A DNA stretch of 64,000 bases from the NCBI GenBank assembly GCA_965153355.1, contig OZ231127.1:26660001-26724000 (forward strand), written 5' to 3'. Source of the stretch: Flaccisagitta enflata. Its lineage: Eukaryota; Chaetognatha; Sagittoidea; Aphragmophora. Both the position numbers and the translations under genes were made by a program. The notes under the pieces were generated by a model. It worked only from the letters and a program-made list of their open reading frames with translations, was not told the DNA's origin and did not search any database. Below are positions 12,649-23,872 of the stretch, in pieces. Each line of letters begins with the position of its first letter. Position 1 is the stretch's first letter.

Positions 12649-13000
12649 TTACCGTATTTTCTCCAATTAGCGCCCCGGGCGCTTTTGAAATTGAAAAAAT
12701 ATGTTTGTATTTCACCCTCCAAATAACGCCCCCTTCTAAACTGTAAGCACTCTTTTATCTCATGTCATTCACAATGAATTTTACTTAGGATATCAAAAAT
12801 GTAAGATTACAGGCAAGAAAGTAACATCTTTTGCTTGTTTTTCATTCAAGCTGGAAAAAAAACACCGAAATAAGCAAAATCTTTCCACTTTTGATGATTA
12901 TTTGCTTCTGTATCTTTCCTCAAATCATTGTTCTGGGGAGTACTAAGTGGGGGGGGGGCGTTAATTGGAGGGGGGGCGATAAATGGAGAAAATACGGTAA
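12649..13000. mobile_element. MITE-like element with ACCGTATTTTCTCC ends
   Basis: Ends TTACCGTATTTTCTCCAATT and the inverted AATGGAGAAAATACGGTAA, with GCGCCCCGGGCGC just inside the left end. It is related to 30578-30887, which shares the ACCGTATTTT end and the GCGCCC block. Confidence 0.75.
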
Positions 13001-13039
13001 TCTTAGTCTTTTAGTCTTTTGGTAGCGAGGGAAAGTGAA

Positions 13040-13787
13040 ACTTTTGAGTCCGTTTTTGGGCAGCGCACTATGGGATAAAATGCGATTTTTCGAGACAAAT
13101 TTTATTGCTAGTCGTTGTCACCACTATTTTTGTTTCAAATTTGAATTATACTATCTTCAAAGATAAAATCTTTCCACCTTAAAACAAGCCTATACTTTAA
13201 AAATGTGCTGCTCCAAGACAAACAAAGCTATTGACCCCAGATTGGTCCCATTTTAATGAGTTTGAACAACTCTTTCAAATAAGACCAATCTGGTTGTCAT
13301 AACTTTATTCGTTTAGGAGCAGCACTCTTTCAAAGTTTATTGTAGTTGTCAGGTGGAAAGATTTTTTTTGTGAAGATAGTACGTCCCACAGTGCACTTCA
13401 TTGTCTGAATTGAGAGTTTAGACACCAAAGCAGCTAATATTCTTAGAATATTTTGACATTCTTAGGTTAGTCTGATGATCAAGAATGAAAACCAGAACGA
13501 AGATCATTTCTTTCATTTTTTTACTTGATGACTTTTTTGTGATTGCACTCAACTAAATGTCGTAACTGTTTTTGTTGTTATTTTTGTTGTTATTTTTGTT
13601 GTTGTTATTGTTGTTATTGTTGTTATTGTTGTTGTTGTTATTGTTGTTATTGTTGTTATTGTTGTTATTGTTGTTGTTGTTGTTGTATGTTGTTGTATGT
13701 TGTTTGTTGTTGTCATTAACAGAGTCGTCATCACTACTGTCATCGTCCTTGATGTGACGCTGAAACAAATAAACTGGATTCTGATTG

Positions 13788-13829
<42 letters not shown>

Positions 13830-13892
13830 TGTGTGTGTGTGTATGTGTGTGTGTGTGTGTGTGTACATGTGTGCGCGCGCGTGTGTGTGTGT

Positions 13893-13947
<55 letters not shown>

Positions 13948-13970
13948 TGATCATTGTCATAATTACCATC
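13040..13970 (+). repeat. Composite interspersed element with embedded microsatellites, copy 1
   Basis: Unique segments (CACTATGGGATAAAATGCG near 13067; GAGTCGTCATCACTACTGTC near 13720; CTGGATTCTGATTGGAGGAG near 13773) are separated by (GTT/ATT)n at 13565-13690, (GA)n at 13790-13828 and (GT)n at 13829-13945. The same order of unique segments and microsatellites recurs at 59850-60500, so the microsatellites belong to a dispersed element. Confidence 0.8.
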
Positions 13971-14149
13971 TTTTGAAGCACACTTTTTTTCTTTTTATAG
14001 TAAGAACCAAGTTTGGCTTCAAATCCTCAAAAATTAAAGAACATGCTAAAAGCATTGGAGGGCTTCATTTCTTTAAAAAATTTAAGAACATTACACTTAA
14101 AATCTTTTTTCTGGGCTTTGTAAATAGACAAACTCCGTATCTTGGTCTA

Positions 14150-14732
14150 CGTGTAGGAGAGGACCGGACTTTTTTTAGCGTTTTTAACGAGTTTTTTTTT
14201 TCACGAAAATTTCAAATCTGAAACAAGAGAACAATTTAGGTCAATGATCCGAGCCCATACCAAACCCCTACCCCTACACCCACCCCTACCCCTACACCCA
14301 CCCCTACCCCCACCCCTACTACTAACCCACACCCTAAACCTCCACCCTAACCTAACCTTTAGGGTTAGGGGTAGGATTAGGGTAGCTGAGTTTGGGGAAG
14401 TAAATTTAGAGTAGTGGAGTTTAGGGTTAGGGGCAGGGTTGGTTTAGGGTTAGGGGTGGGGTTAGGGGTAGGTTTAGGGTTTAGGGGTAGGGGTGGGTAT
14501 AGGGGTAGGGGTGGGTTTAGGGGTAGGGTTAGGGTTAGGGGTGGGTTTAGGGTTAGGGGTGGGTTTAGGGGTAGGGGTGGGTTTAGGGGTAGGGGTGGGT
14601 GTAGGGGTGGGGGTAGGGGTTTGGTATGGGCTCGGATCATTGACCTAAATTGTTCTCTTGTTTCAGATTTGAAATTTTCGTGAAAAAAAACTCGTTAAAA
14701 ACACTAAAAAAAGTCCGGTCCTCTCCTACACG
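14150..14732. mobile_element. Fold-back element with telomere-like arms, TA target duplication
   Basis: Ends CGTGTAGGAGAGGACCGGAC and complement, flanked by TA on both sides (14148-14149, 14733-14734). The inner arms are CCCCTACCCCTACA repeats on the left and TTAGGGGTAGGGG repeats on the right, meeting near CCTAACCTTTAGGGTTAGGG (about 14350-14370). There is no coding sequence; the Gly/Arg and Pro/Leu frames are repeat artefacts. Confidence 0.85.
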
Positions 14733-15380
14733 TAAGCCCGTATCTTTTCTGTTCAGCAAATCATGTATAAATTCATATCTACATTATTGATTTTGATTTA
14801 CTTAAGCTGTTTAACATTCTTTTTTTATTTTCTCCCCTAATGACAAACGTAACCTAAATAAGAACGTTTTCAATTGAAGGTTAAAAATTGTGTTTAAATT
14901 AAGAACAATTTAGGAATGTTTAAGCCTTGAAACTGCTCAAAATTTAAGAACATTGAAGGCCTGCCCAAGAAATGACGTTCTCATAAAAAAGTTTACTCTT
15001 GATAAGGTTGGATCATTTTCCCCAGTCTCATAGAACCAGTGACATGGGGTCACATTATTGTTGCTGATGGGTGGGCAGGGGCGTACAACACCAATCCACA
15101 CCCTCATCCACCCCACACAAACTCATCCCACACACACTCACATGCACAGACAGTCGCAACAACAGCATCAATATGGACGTTTTTGCTTTTTTTGACTCGA
15201 TCACCTCTATGGACCAAAGGACTGACAGAGGGACTGACGGATGGACAAAGCCTCTTATAGAGTTGCGTGTCCGCAAAAAAAAACTGATGAGTCACTAATT
15301 CGCAGGGTAAGAAAAAAAAAGAAAGAAGGAATGATATTTCAATGTAAGGGGAAAAAAGGATAAAAGAGGAAAATCATGAA
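14733..15380. other. Non-coding; diverged hairpin-family remnant at 15063-15290
   Basis: AT-rich, no gene seen. 15063-15290 contains TGGGCAGGGG, GGACTGACGG and TAGAGTTGCGTGTCCGC, a decayed copy of the hairpin-ended family. Confidence 0.5.
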
Positions 15381-15381
15381 A

Positions 15382-15556
15382 AACAAGGCTGGATACACGG
15401 CAGGACAGTCGCGGACGGTTGGCCAGGAGCAGTAATGCCAAAATCCGCTCGGAATTCATAAATGTAACGAAAGGACATATCAACCTACCGACCGACCTAC
15501 CGACCAACCTACCGACCGACACGGAAGGGTGTAGAGTCGCGTGTTCGCGACTAAAA
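15382..15556 (+). repeat. Hairpin-ended interspersed repeat, full copy
   Basis: Left end ACAAGGCTGGATACACGG, left box AGTCGCGGAC, right hairpin AGTCGCGTGTTCGCGACT plus AAAA. 'GAC' subfamily with one unpaired change. Confidence 0.9.
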
Positions 15557-15574
15557 GAGCATATGTTAAGAAAA

Positions 15575-15680
15575 GATTTCTTTTCCTTCCCCTCCTCTTC
15601 CTCCTCCTCCTCCTCCTCCTCCTCCTCCTCCTCCTCCTCCTCCTCCTCCTCCTCCTCCTCCTCCTCCTCCTCCTCCTCAG
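15575..15680. repeat. (TCC)n microsatellite
   Basis: About 30 TCC units in an almost perfect run. Confidence 0.95.
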
Positions 15681-16400
15681 AATATACTTTAATAATGATA
15701 CATTTTCACTGATTACACATAACATGACATGAATTCCAATCAATTGTCCTAGTTCTTCATTCCAGTTTGTTTCACATCACTTCCTAAGGTTCATCGTCCA
15801 TGAGAGAGAGATAGCGACATATGTAGAAAGGATGGAGAGATAGAGATAGCAACATAAAAAATAAAGCCAGTCGCAGAGGCAATATCTTGATGAAAATTCT
15901 CAATATTTGACGGGACTTTCCGGGTCTAGATCCGATCTAATACTCAAGAAACAAGTTCAAATGATGCAAAAAGGCCATTCATAGACCGTGGAAATCCGTG
16001 CAATTTTTTTAATGGCTCTTTTTAGCTGATAATGCAAATTAGCTGATTGCGTTAATTAAGCTAATTTGTATATACTTGAAGAAAGCGATCAAAAAGCTTG
16101 GGGCAAACCAAACCCTTTGTTCTAATTAAACCTTTTGGTCGTGCTTTGGCTAAACTTACCCCAATTTTAGTTAAAAACTGAAAGAAAATTAGGAAATTGC
16201 TCTTATTAAGGGTGAAAGCTCACAAGTGAGATTTTCATGAAAAGACCAAATAAGCCCGGGTTATCCAACTTTGTGACGGTGCTGAGGGAAAAATATGTGC
16301 TGCGATCGAACATTGATGGTCAAGACACTTCCTAAAGACATATATTAACTCTTGGAAAAAGTTCATATGTTGTATTCAAAAGTCAATATTTCGGCCTCAT
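15681..16400. other. Non-coding, nothing recognised
   Basis: AT-rich sequence with no convincing frame, structure or family match. Confidence 0.4.
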
Positions 16401-16403
16401 GTC

Positions 16404-17220
16404 TTGGTAATAGGTCACATATTCCACAGTGAGGTGGGCAGAGGCATCCAACCCCATCCACACGCCAACCTCAACCCCCACACACAAGCATCTAGACCTC
16501 TTGTTTTTCCACTTTTCCACTTGGACACTCGACTTTGTCTCCTTTGGGACCCAAATCCAAACTGTATGGCCCAAATCCGAGCAAAATGGTCCAAATCTGC
16601 CCAAAATTGGCCAAATCCAAGCAAAATGGCCTATGACCAGGTAAAATGGGCCTTATCTGGCTAGAAAACCTGAATTCTGGCCTGAGTTCTAACATCTTAG
16701 CCCCTTAAACTTAGATTCTGGCTCCAAAAACCCACATCCAAGCCTTAGAGACCCAGATCCTGACCTTTGGGACCCAGATTCTGACCTCCAAGACCTAGTT
16801 GCTGGCCTAAAAGACCAAAATCCTAGTCTCAGAGGACCAAATCCTAACCTCAGAAACTGAAATCCTTGCCTCTGAGACCAAGAAATTGGTCTCTGAAACC
16901 CAGATTCTGGCCTCAGAGACCCAGATCCTGGCCTGCTCCTGCCTCAACTTAACCTACAAGCTATACAAAAATAGCAAGGGTACCATTGTCCATATTCTGC
17001 CTTTTGTCAGTTCTCCTTGATATCCAATGAAAATTTGAATAACAGGGCATCCTGGACAGAAGGAAGGCAAACCGGACGGACGGACGGACAGATTCCCCCT
17101 GTGTTCTACAGGACTTCGTCCCCTTCGGGGCCGCTGCCCTGCTCCCTCTCAACCTTCATCACTTCCTACTCAAGCAGGGCACGGGTACCGCTGACCACTT
17201 ACTGCCTTTGGGCTGCTATT
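16404..17220 (+). repeat. Composite repeat: about 21-bp tandem array plus GGCCCC-hairpin block, copy 1
   Basis: A GTGGGCAG-type left part is followed by a degenerate array of about 21 bp (GACCCAGATCCTGGCCTCAGA) from 16550 to 16940. Then a conserved block follows: CCCCCTGTGTTCTACAGGAC, the palindrome CCCCTTCGGGGCCGC, and GGGTACCGCTGACCACTTA to about 17205. The same parts occur in reverse order at 58950-59450. Confidence 0.75.
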
Positions 17221-17460
17221 CATAGTGGAGTTAGTGTATGACGCAGCATGTAAATATTTGTCAGTGAAGTAGATCTTATGGCGTTTTGATTTGTACTTTT
17301 TTATACAATGTAGCTATGAAGCTGCTGAGCACAAATCATAAACAAACAGCAACATTTAGGCAGCGGCCTTTAGCGACTTCATGTTTTTCTAGCTGAAAAG
17401 GCAGGATTCGAAACCATGAAAAAGTTTTCATATGGGATTCATTTCCACAATTCTGTAGCT

Positions 17461-18483
17461 CTCTCTCTCTCTCTCTCTCCCTCCCTTTGAGTTTGAAACA
17501 CCTCTATCTCTCTTTCCTTCTCATTCCTTCTCATTCCTTCTCATTCCTTCTCTTTCCTTCTCTTTCCCTTTCTCTCTTTCCCTTTCTCTCTTTCCCTTTC
17601 TTTCTTTCCCTTTCTTTCTTTCCCTTTCTTTCTTTCCCTTTCTTTCTCTTTCCCTTTCTCTCTCTTTCCCTTTCTCTCTCTCTCCTTTCTGTCTTTCTCT
17701 TTCCCTTTCAAAGCTTTCCCATCTTTCTTTCATCGCTTTCTTCTATAAATTCCTTTCCCTTTCCGCCTCCTCCACTTTTCTTTTTCTTCCTTTCCCTTTT
17801 TTCCCCTCTTTCTTTTTTTCCTTTCTTTCCTTTCTTCCTTTTCTTTCCTTTCTTTTCTTTCTTTCTTTCTTTCCCTTTCTTTCTTTCCCTTTCTTTCTTT
17901 CCCTTTCTTTCTTTCCCTTTCTTTCTTTCCCTTTCTTTCTTTCCCTTTCTTTCTTTCCCTTTCTTTCTTTCCCTTTCTTTCTTTCCCTTTTTTATCTTTC
18001 CCCTATCTATCTTTCCCTTTCTTATCTTTTTATCTTTCTTTCTTCTTTCTTTCCCTTTCTTTCTTTCCCTTTCTTTCTTTCCCTTTCTTTCTTTCCCTTT
18101 TTTCTTTCCCTTTCTTTCTTTCCCTTTCTTTCTTTCCCTTTCTTTCTTTCCCTTTCTTTCTTTCCCTTTCTTTCTTTCTCTTTCCTTTCTTCTTTCTTTC
18201 TTTCTTTCTTTCCTTCTTTTCCTTTCTTTCTTTCCCTTTCTTTCTTTCCTTTCTTTCTTTCCCATTTTTCTTTCCCTTTCTTTCTTTCCCTTTCTTTCTT
18301 TCCTTTCTTCTTTTCTTTCTTTCCTTTCTTTCTTTTTTCTTTCTTTCTTTCTTTCTTTCCTTCTTTCTTTCTTTCCTTTCTTTCTTCCTTTCTTTCTTTC
18401 CCTTTCTTTCTTTCCCTTTCTTTCTTTCCCTTTCTTTCTTTCCCTTTCTTTCTTTCCTTTTCTTTCTCTTTCTCTCTTTCTTT
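17461..18483. repeat. Homopyrimidine tract about 1 kb, (TTTCCCTTTCTTTC)n
   Basis: The plus strand is almost pure C/T, dominated by TTTCCCTTTCTTTC units with CTCT at the left end. The purine complement produces the Lys/Glu/Arg frames, which are not genes. Mirror symmetry makes it a candidate for intramolecular triplex formation. Confidence 0.95.
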
Positions 18484-18496
18484 GGTGTGTGTCACA

Positions 18497-18656
18497 ACAA
18501 GGCCGGATACACGGCAATCCAGTCGCGGACAGTTGGGCAGGAGCAGTAATGCGAAAACCGCTCGGAATTCAAAAACGTGACGGACGGACGGACCGCGACC
18601 AACCGACGGACCGACCGACACGGCAAGGTGTAGAGTCGCGTGTCCGCGACTAAAAA
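18497..18656 (+). repeat. Hairpin-ended interspersed repeat, full copy (GAC subfamily)
   Basis: ACAAGGCCGGATACACGGC, left box AGTCGCGGACAG, TGGGCAGGAGCAG, GACGGACGGACC tract, right hairpin AGTCGCGTGTCCGCGACT, AAAA. A good type copy at 160 bp. Confidence 0.92.
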
Positions 18657-19993
18657 TGCCGCCATGACGGCCCCAGTAGCCCCTTACCATCCGGCCCTGG
18701 TTGTTATGATTGTTTTCATTTCCACGGTTCTACCACATCTTAGCCTCAATGTTCTTATGTCAAAGTTCTTAGTCAAACATGTTTAACTATGGGAAAGAAA
18801 ACAGCGTACACCCAGTTTTGCTAGTTTCCGCTTACACCCAGTTTTGCTAGTTTCCGCTTAACTATGCGCTTGAACCATAGAAAATCTAGGACCGTTATAA
18901 AGCTCTGCGAAAAATCCTCTAGATACGTGTTGCTGGTCATTGTAGCTTTATTCATTTAGAAATAACAATGGTTTGAAGAAAAAAATCGCTGATTAAAAAA
19001 AGTACTCATTCCAATATTTTCCAATGAGCAATTTGAGTCTTTCTGTTTTTAGATGTGTCCGTCAGGAACGCATCTCTATAAGAGGGTCTGTCCGTCCGCC
19101 CATCAGTCGGTTGGTCTATCCGTCCGTTACGCCTGCGCAAAAACCGCGTTTCTCGGCTGTTTTTGGCCACGGTGAGATCCCAACAAATGATCGACCAACA
19201 AGCAACATGTTTTGAGGGCCTCCTTTACTTCTTAGCCTCCGTATATGTTACATGATCAATACATGCAAAGACGCAGTTCGGACGCATCGTTGTCATGTCG
19301 GGCTTGTTGCCAATAATGCAGCTCAGGATTATCTCAGCTACTCGTTATCCAAGCGCAAATTAAAGAGCTTCAAATTTTCTTTAAAATGGCGCCAAGAACA
19401 AGCTCAATGCGTTTAATTTTTATGTTAGAATGAAGATAACCCATGAATATGGCGTAGTGAATTTCCAAATTCTTGACCACCTGTCTTCATTGTAAGAAAA
19501 TCCAGCAAGGACTCACTTGAATGTTTTTTCGCAGATCTTCAAAATGTTCATTAATTTTGCTGTGTTTTTCTCATTGCTTGGATGTGAAACATTAATAAAC
19601 AAGTGGTTCGCTTTTTTATTTTTCCATAGTTATTCAATTTGAGGTATCTTGCTAATCTTGCCGTCTGAAGGGCGGTGTACCGTTATGGAGGTGGGGTTTC
19701 ACTCTACTAAGAGACCGACAGATCAACAGATGGACTTTTCTTGCAGAAAGTTTTCATCGGGATGTGCACTAATCAGAAGCTGTGAATAAAGAGCAAATTG
19801 AAAAATCCATCTTTTTTTATAATCTCAGCAACAAGAATGATAGTTGACAGAAATTTGAATGAGAACATGTAATCACAGGCATCAATTAAAAACAAAAGCT
19901 CTAAGTAAAAGGCATTATGAGCTAAAATCGATATTAGTACTAAAAGTTGATCAGAGGCGACGGGCCGAGTGAGTAAGTTATTCATCACGTTTA
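18657..19993. other. Region 3' of ATM, no gene seen
   Basis: Holds a 28-bp tandem pair (TACACCCAGTTTTGCTAGTT at 18810-18862), a diverged reverse hairpin-family piece at 19045-19135 (GTCCGTCCGCCC), and a segment at about 19370-19420 resembling part of the 34552-35158 MITE (AAAATGGCGCCAAG). The ATM 3' UTR should lie in 19500-19993, but no polyadenylation signal is clear. Confidence 0.45.
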
Positions 19994-22900
19994 TCACGCG
20001 TAAGGCTTCCACCCGGCAAAAAGGGCGCACAATTTCACAGGGTCTCTGGCCTCTTGAATGAGGTGCTTGACTTGCCCCTCGACACTGAGACCTTTTCCCA
20101 GCACGCGCCCACCACCCACGTGTCCGTTCAGCTTTTGCGTCAACTCCATTGTGACGCGTTTTGCCATCGCGTTCTCTCCTCTTCCGTCCTTTGGGCGCCC
20201 GTTGGCCGTCGATCGAGATTCGACCCCGGATTCACTTCCACCCGGTTCAATATCCTGTAGAGAAATTGAAAATCACCCCAATCTGTCTATTGCGATTTAG
20301 AAACCCAAAGGCCTGAGACTGAGAAAGTGAACCCGCCAAGTGAGAGACAGTGAAAGATGAGTGACCATGGTGAGTAGAATGAACATTGAACAACCTAACG
20401 GCCCACCTAAAGCGACTTAATCGTTAGACTCAATCAATTCAAAATAAGACATGAACAGCTTTAGACAAGTTCATGCATGCAAGTGAGTTCAAACATTGGC
20501 TCTTGCATCGCAAGATGTAAGCTTCTTACTTTCTGAATTTGAAGTCTCTTGGCTGGCGAGAGAGACCAGGAAGACATTGGATCCAACAAAATTACATCCA
20601 AAATAGCGCGTATGGATTGCTGGATGGAGAAAGAGTATTCAAAAGTATTGGACTAATGGATTAACTTTACATGATCGTTTTTTTAATGCCAGTACGCGAC
20701 GTCAAGATCCGCATTACTTTTTGTCGGGGGTGGGGAAGGGCATGTTAGGGTTGGGTGCTTCACATAGCAAAAGCTGCTTATTTCTTTTCATCCTCTTGAC
20801 CTAATGTGGAATGGTTAATTCTAGGACCATTACCATTTTTCTTTTATCAAAAATCGTTTATCTTCTGCTTTTTAGAAAATTGTTTTTGAGAGCTTAATTT
20901 GTATATTGCAGTTGGATAAAAAAAATATGCTGATCTTTTTTTAATTAGCTTTTTAAAAATTTCAGCTCTTTAAAGAATTGTTAATCTGCCTTTTCACAAG
21001 CTCTTGCCTAACTTATGCTGTGATATTTTTATTAATTTTTAAAAAATCATGATTTTTTAAAACTAACAGTTCCTTTTGTAACAAGACTACACAGGATTTT
21101 GCTGAATTCCAGCAAATCTGAGGAAACTTTAAGGCCAAAACAAAAACGGAAGATGAAGGAATTTTGAAAAAAGGAAAACTGTCATCCAATGATATCACTT
21201 TTGATCTGAAAAAATTGCATCTTGCTATCCGCGCCTTACCTTGAATTTTCCTTCAGCCTATGGGAAACCAAAAATTTCAAAGTGCTTAAATCTCTGTTTT
21301 GACTGCAGATTTGAAATCTGCAGAAAAAACTGTTAATTGAAAGTGCTTTCCTTTTTTCAATATTCCAACTATAAGGTGCTCAAAATAAGTGTCAAAGTTT
21401 GCAAAACTTACCTTTCTCTTTTATTTATATGACTATGATCCCAAAGGAATATTGAAAAAAGGAAAGCACTTTCAATTAACAGTTTTTTCTGCAGATTTCA
21501 AATCTGCAGTCAAAGCAGAGATTTAAGCACTTTTGAATTTTTGGTTTCCCATTGGCTGAAAGAAAATTCAAGGTAAGGCGCGGACAGCAAGATGCAAATT
21601 TTTCAGACCAAAATTGATGCCATTAGAAGCCCAAGACAGCCCCACTACAAGAACTACTTGTAGAATTCTGATTTTATTGCTTTTAGTCATTTAGGTACAA
21701 GCTACTACACAGGATTTTGCTGAATTCTGGGAAATCTGAGGAAACATTAAGGCCAAAACAAAAACGGAAGATGAAGGAATTTTGAAAAAAGGAAAACTGT
21801 CATCTTCATGATTTCTTTCACTCCATTTTGAGTTAGCGGGACAAGAAGAAAATCAATTTTTTTTTCTATGCGAAGCTCCCAAATGTTAGGGTTCTTGAAG
21901 CAGTTTTTTTTCCGCCACTAGTCACTACCCCTACTCGCACGATATAGCATTGACGTTTCTAACTAATTTTAGTTTGTTAGTGATCCTCGTCAGTAGTTGG
22001 CGACACTAAAAGTAAAGACAAGAAAGACAGTTTTATATTCATGTATATTAGAATTCTATCACTGCTTAGTAGACCTGCTCCTGTCGCATGACTTGCAAGA
22101 CGAATTGAGCGCATCTTTTGAAAACTCCATCGACTCCCGTGACTCCCATCGGGTCCAAAATGTCGCGTGTCAACCGAAACGGAATAGTTTCCGGGATTGG
22201 AAGCAAGCGGCCCTGATTGTGGCAGTAGATACTTATTCATCAATTGATTTAAATTGATTTACATTCGTTACTTACTCAAACTGATTGTAATTCAAATTAC
22301 TAGGCAGGTGACCAAGAACTGCCCTAGGAAAAGGATGGACTAAAATTTCGAGTTTTAAAGAATCAAAGCTAAAAAGATCACCAGGATAAAATGATCAACA
22401 AATGGACTGCAAGTCAAAACTATGAGCGACATTGTCACATGTTAGCCTTCAGGAACTTTACCTGATCAAAGGCGATTCCGAAATCTATGTGGACGAGTTC
22501 CGCCGTTTCACAATCGATGAGGATATTACTAAGATGTCGATCTCCAAGTCCCAAGATATAACCTATCATGCTGCTGGTGGCCACGCTGCGCATGTAGCAA
22601 AGCCGTTTCTCGTACCTGTTGTAGAGTACAGTTTATTATATCATAGGTGAAAATGAAAACATTTTGCAGGAATGTATGTAAATGAATCCCATCCCTCACT
22701 TGATGAACTTGATGAACAGAACTAACAACAGTATGTCATTTATAATTGAGTAATAGTCCCTTGGATTACCATATCGACGGTTGCTTGAATCTCTCCCAAA
22801 AGAAATGTGACAGAACGGGAGGGAAGTTCTTGCAGACTTGACGGTAAACTTTGAGCCTTTCGGCGAGCGGCTTTCGTTCCACTTCTCTCATTTTCTTGCC

Positions 22901-23872
22901 CGCTTCATTCCCAGATATGCTTTGAGGATGATACTTCCGGTGCGCACCCCCGTTGCCCTCAACCAGATACGCCCCAAGTGGCATCGTCCCTGATAAAGTC
23001 ACAATGCAAATATCGACGGCAAAGTAGTGAAAGATCATCACGCCATTAAGTCAATGTACTCGTATGTCATTGTCAGTCGCAGTGAACTAAATTTACATCA
23101 ACTTGTTGTGTAAAGATTACACGAGACCCAAACGTAACAACTTCACTACCTTGGCAAAACTCGAGGATTCCAGAAGCTGATGTCATCGGGATGATGGTGT
23201 ATGTCCGCATCCTCAGATGTCGTTGCTTCGCATTTTGATCTTTGCCCAGAAGTTGGTTCATCAAGGAGAAAATTTGCTGCATCAAAGCGTCTTGACGCAA
23301 ATCATCGTTGCCTGAAATATCAGGAGATGAGAAAAGAAGAGTACTACTTGATAATCATTTTCAAGAGTCAGTCCGTCAGTCCGTCGGTCCGCCTGTCTGT
23401 CGGTCCGTCACACTTTACTTTATTATACTTGAAGTCATTTTTAGTCATTCTAAGTCATTCTAAGTTATACTAAGAAATACTAAGTCATTCTAAGTTATTC
23501 TAAGTCATGTTACGCTACATTGAGTCAGTTAAGTAAATTTGGTCAATTTAGTCATTTTGGTCATTTTTAGTCTTTTTAGGGCATTTCAAGTCATCTTGAG
23601 TCGTTTTCAGTCATCTTGAGTCATTTAAAGTCATCTTAAGTTATTTATGTTCCGCACGCGACTTATCGGTGTTGGCCATGTTCCATCAGTGAGTACCTTT
23701 GACGAGCATCTTGTATTTCTTTCCGTCACTTCCCAGGCAGTTCATTATTTTAGGCAAGTTGACTCCTCCAGCTAGTTTGTACTCATTTTCAAATTGCCGA
23801 ATCGTTGGGAAATCAGAAGGAGAATATTTTCCATTGGTCTTGATAGGAATTGAAGCGATAGGCACAGGGATT
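19994..23872 (-). CDS. ATM: ATM kinase and FATC exons (10-16)
   Basis: Seven short exons carry the catalytic domain. 23872-23697: N-lobe with AGGVNLPKI and [14 protein letters not shown]. 23311-23150: [13 protein letters not shown]. 22989-22770: [12 protein letters not shown]. 22615-22462: catalytic loop GDRHLSN and HIDFG. 22212-22075: [14 protein letters not shown]. 20619-20530: [14 protein letters not shown]. 20254-19994: FATC. The invariant D, N and DFG positions are present, so the kinase should be active. Confidence 0.95.

Noticed and set aside
13560-13945. Poly-Asn, poly-Leu and poly-Thr frames
   Set aside because: They are readings of the (GTT/ATT)n microsatellite in a dispersed element.
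17487-18653. Open frame of 388 codons rich in Phe/Leu/Ser/Pro, and Lys/Glu/Arg frames on the other strand
   Set aside because: It lies wholly within the homopyrimidine repeat; the composition follows the repeat, with no start context or splice structure.
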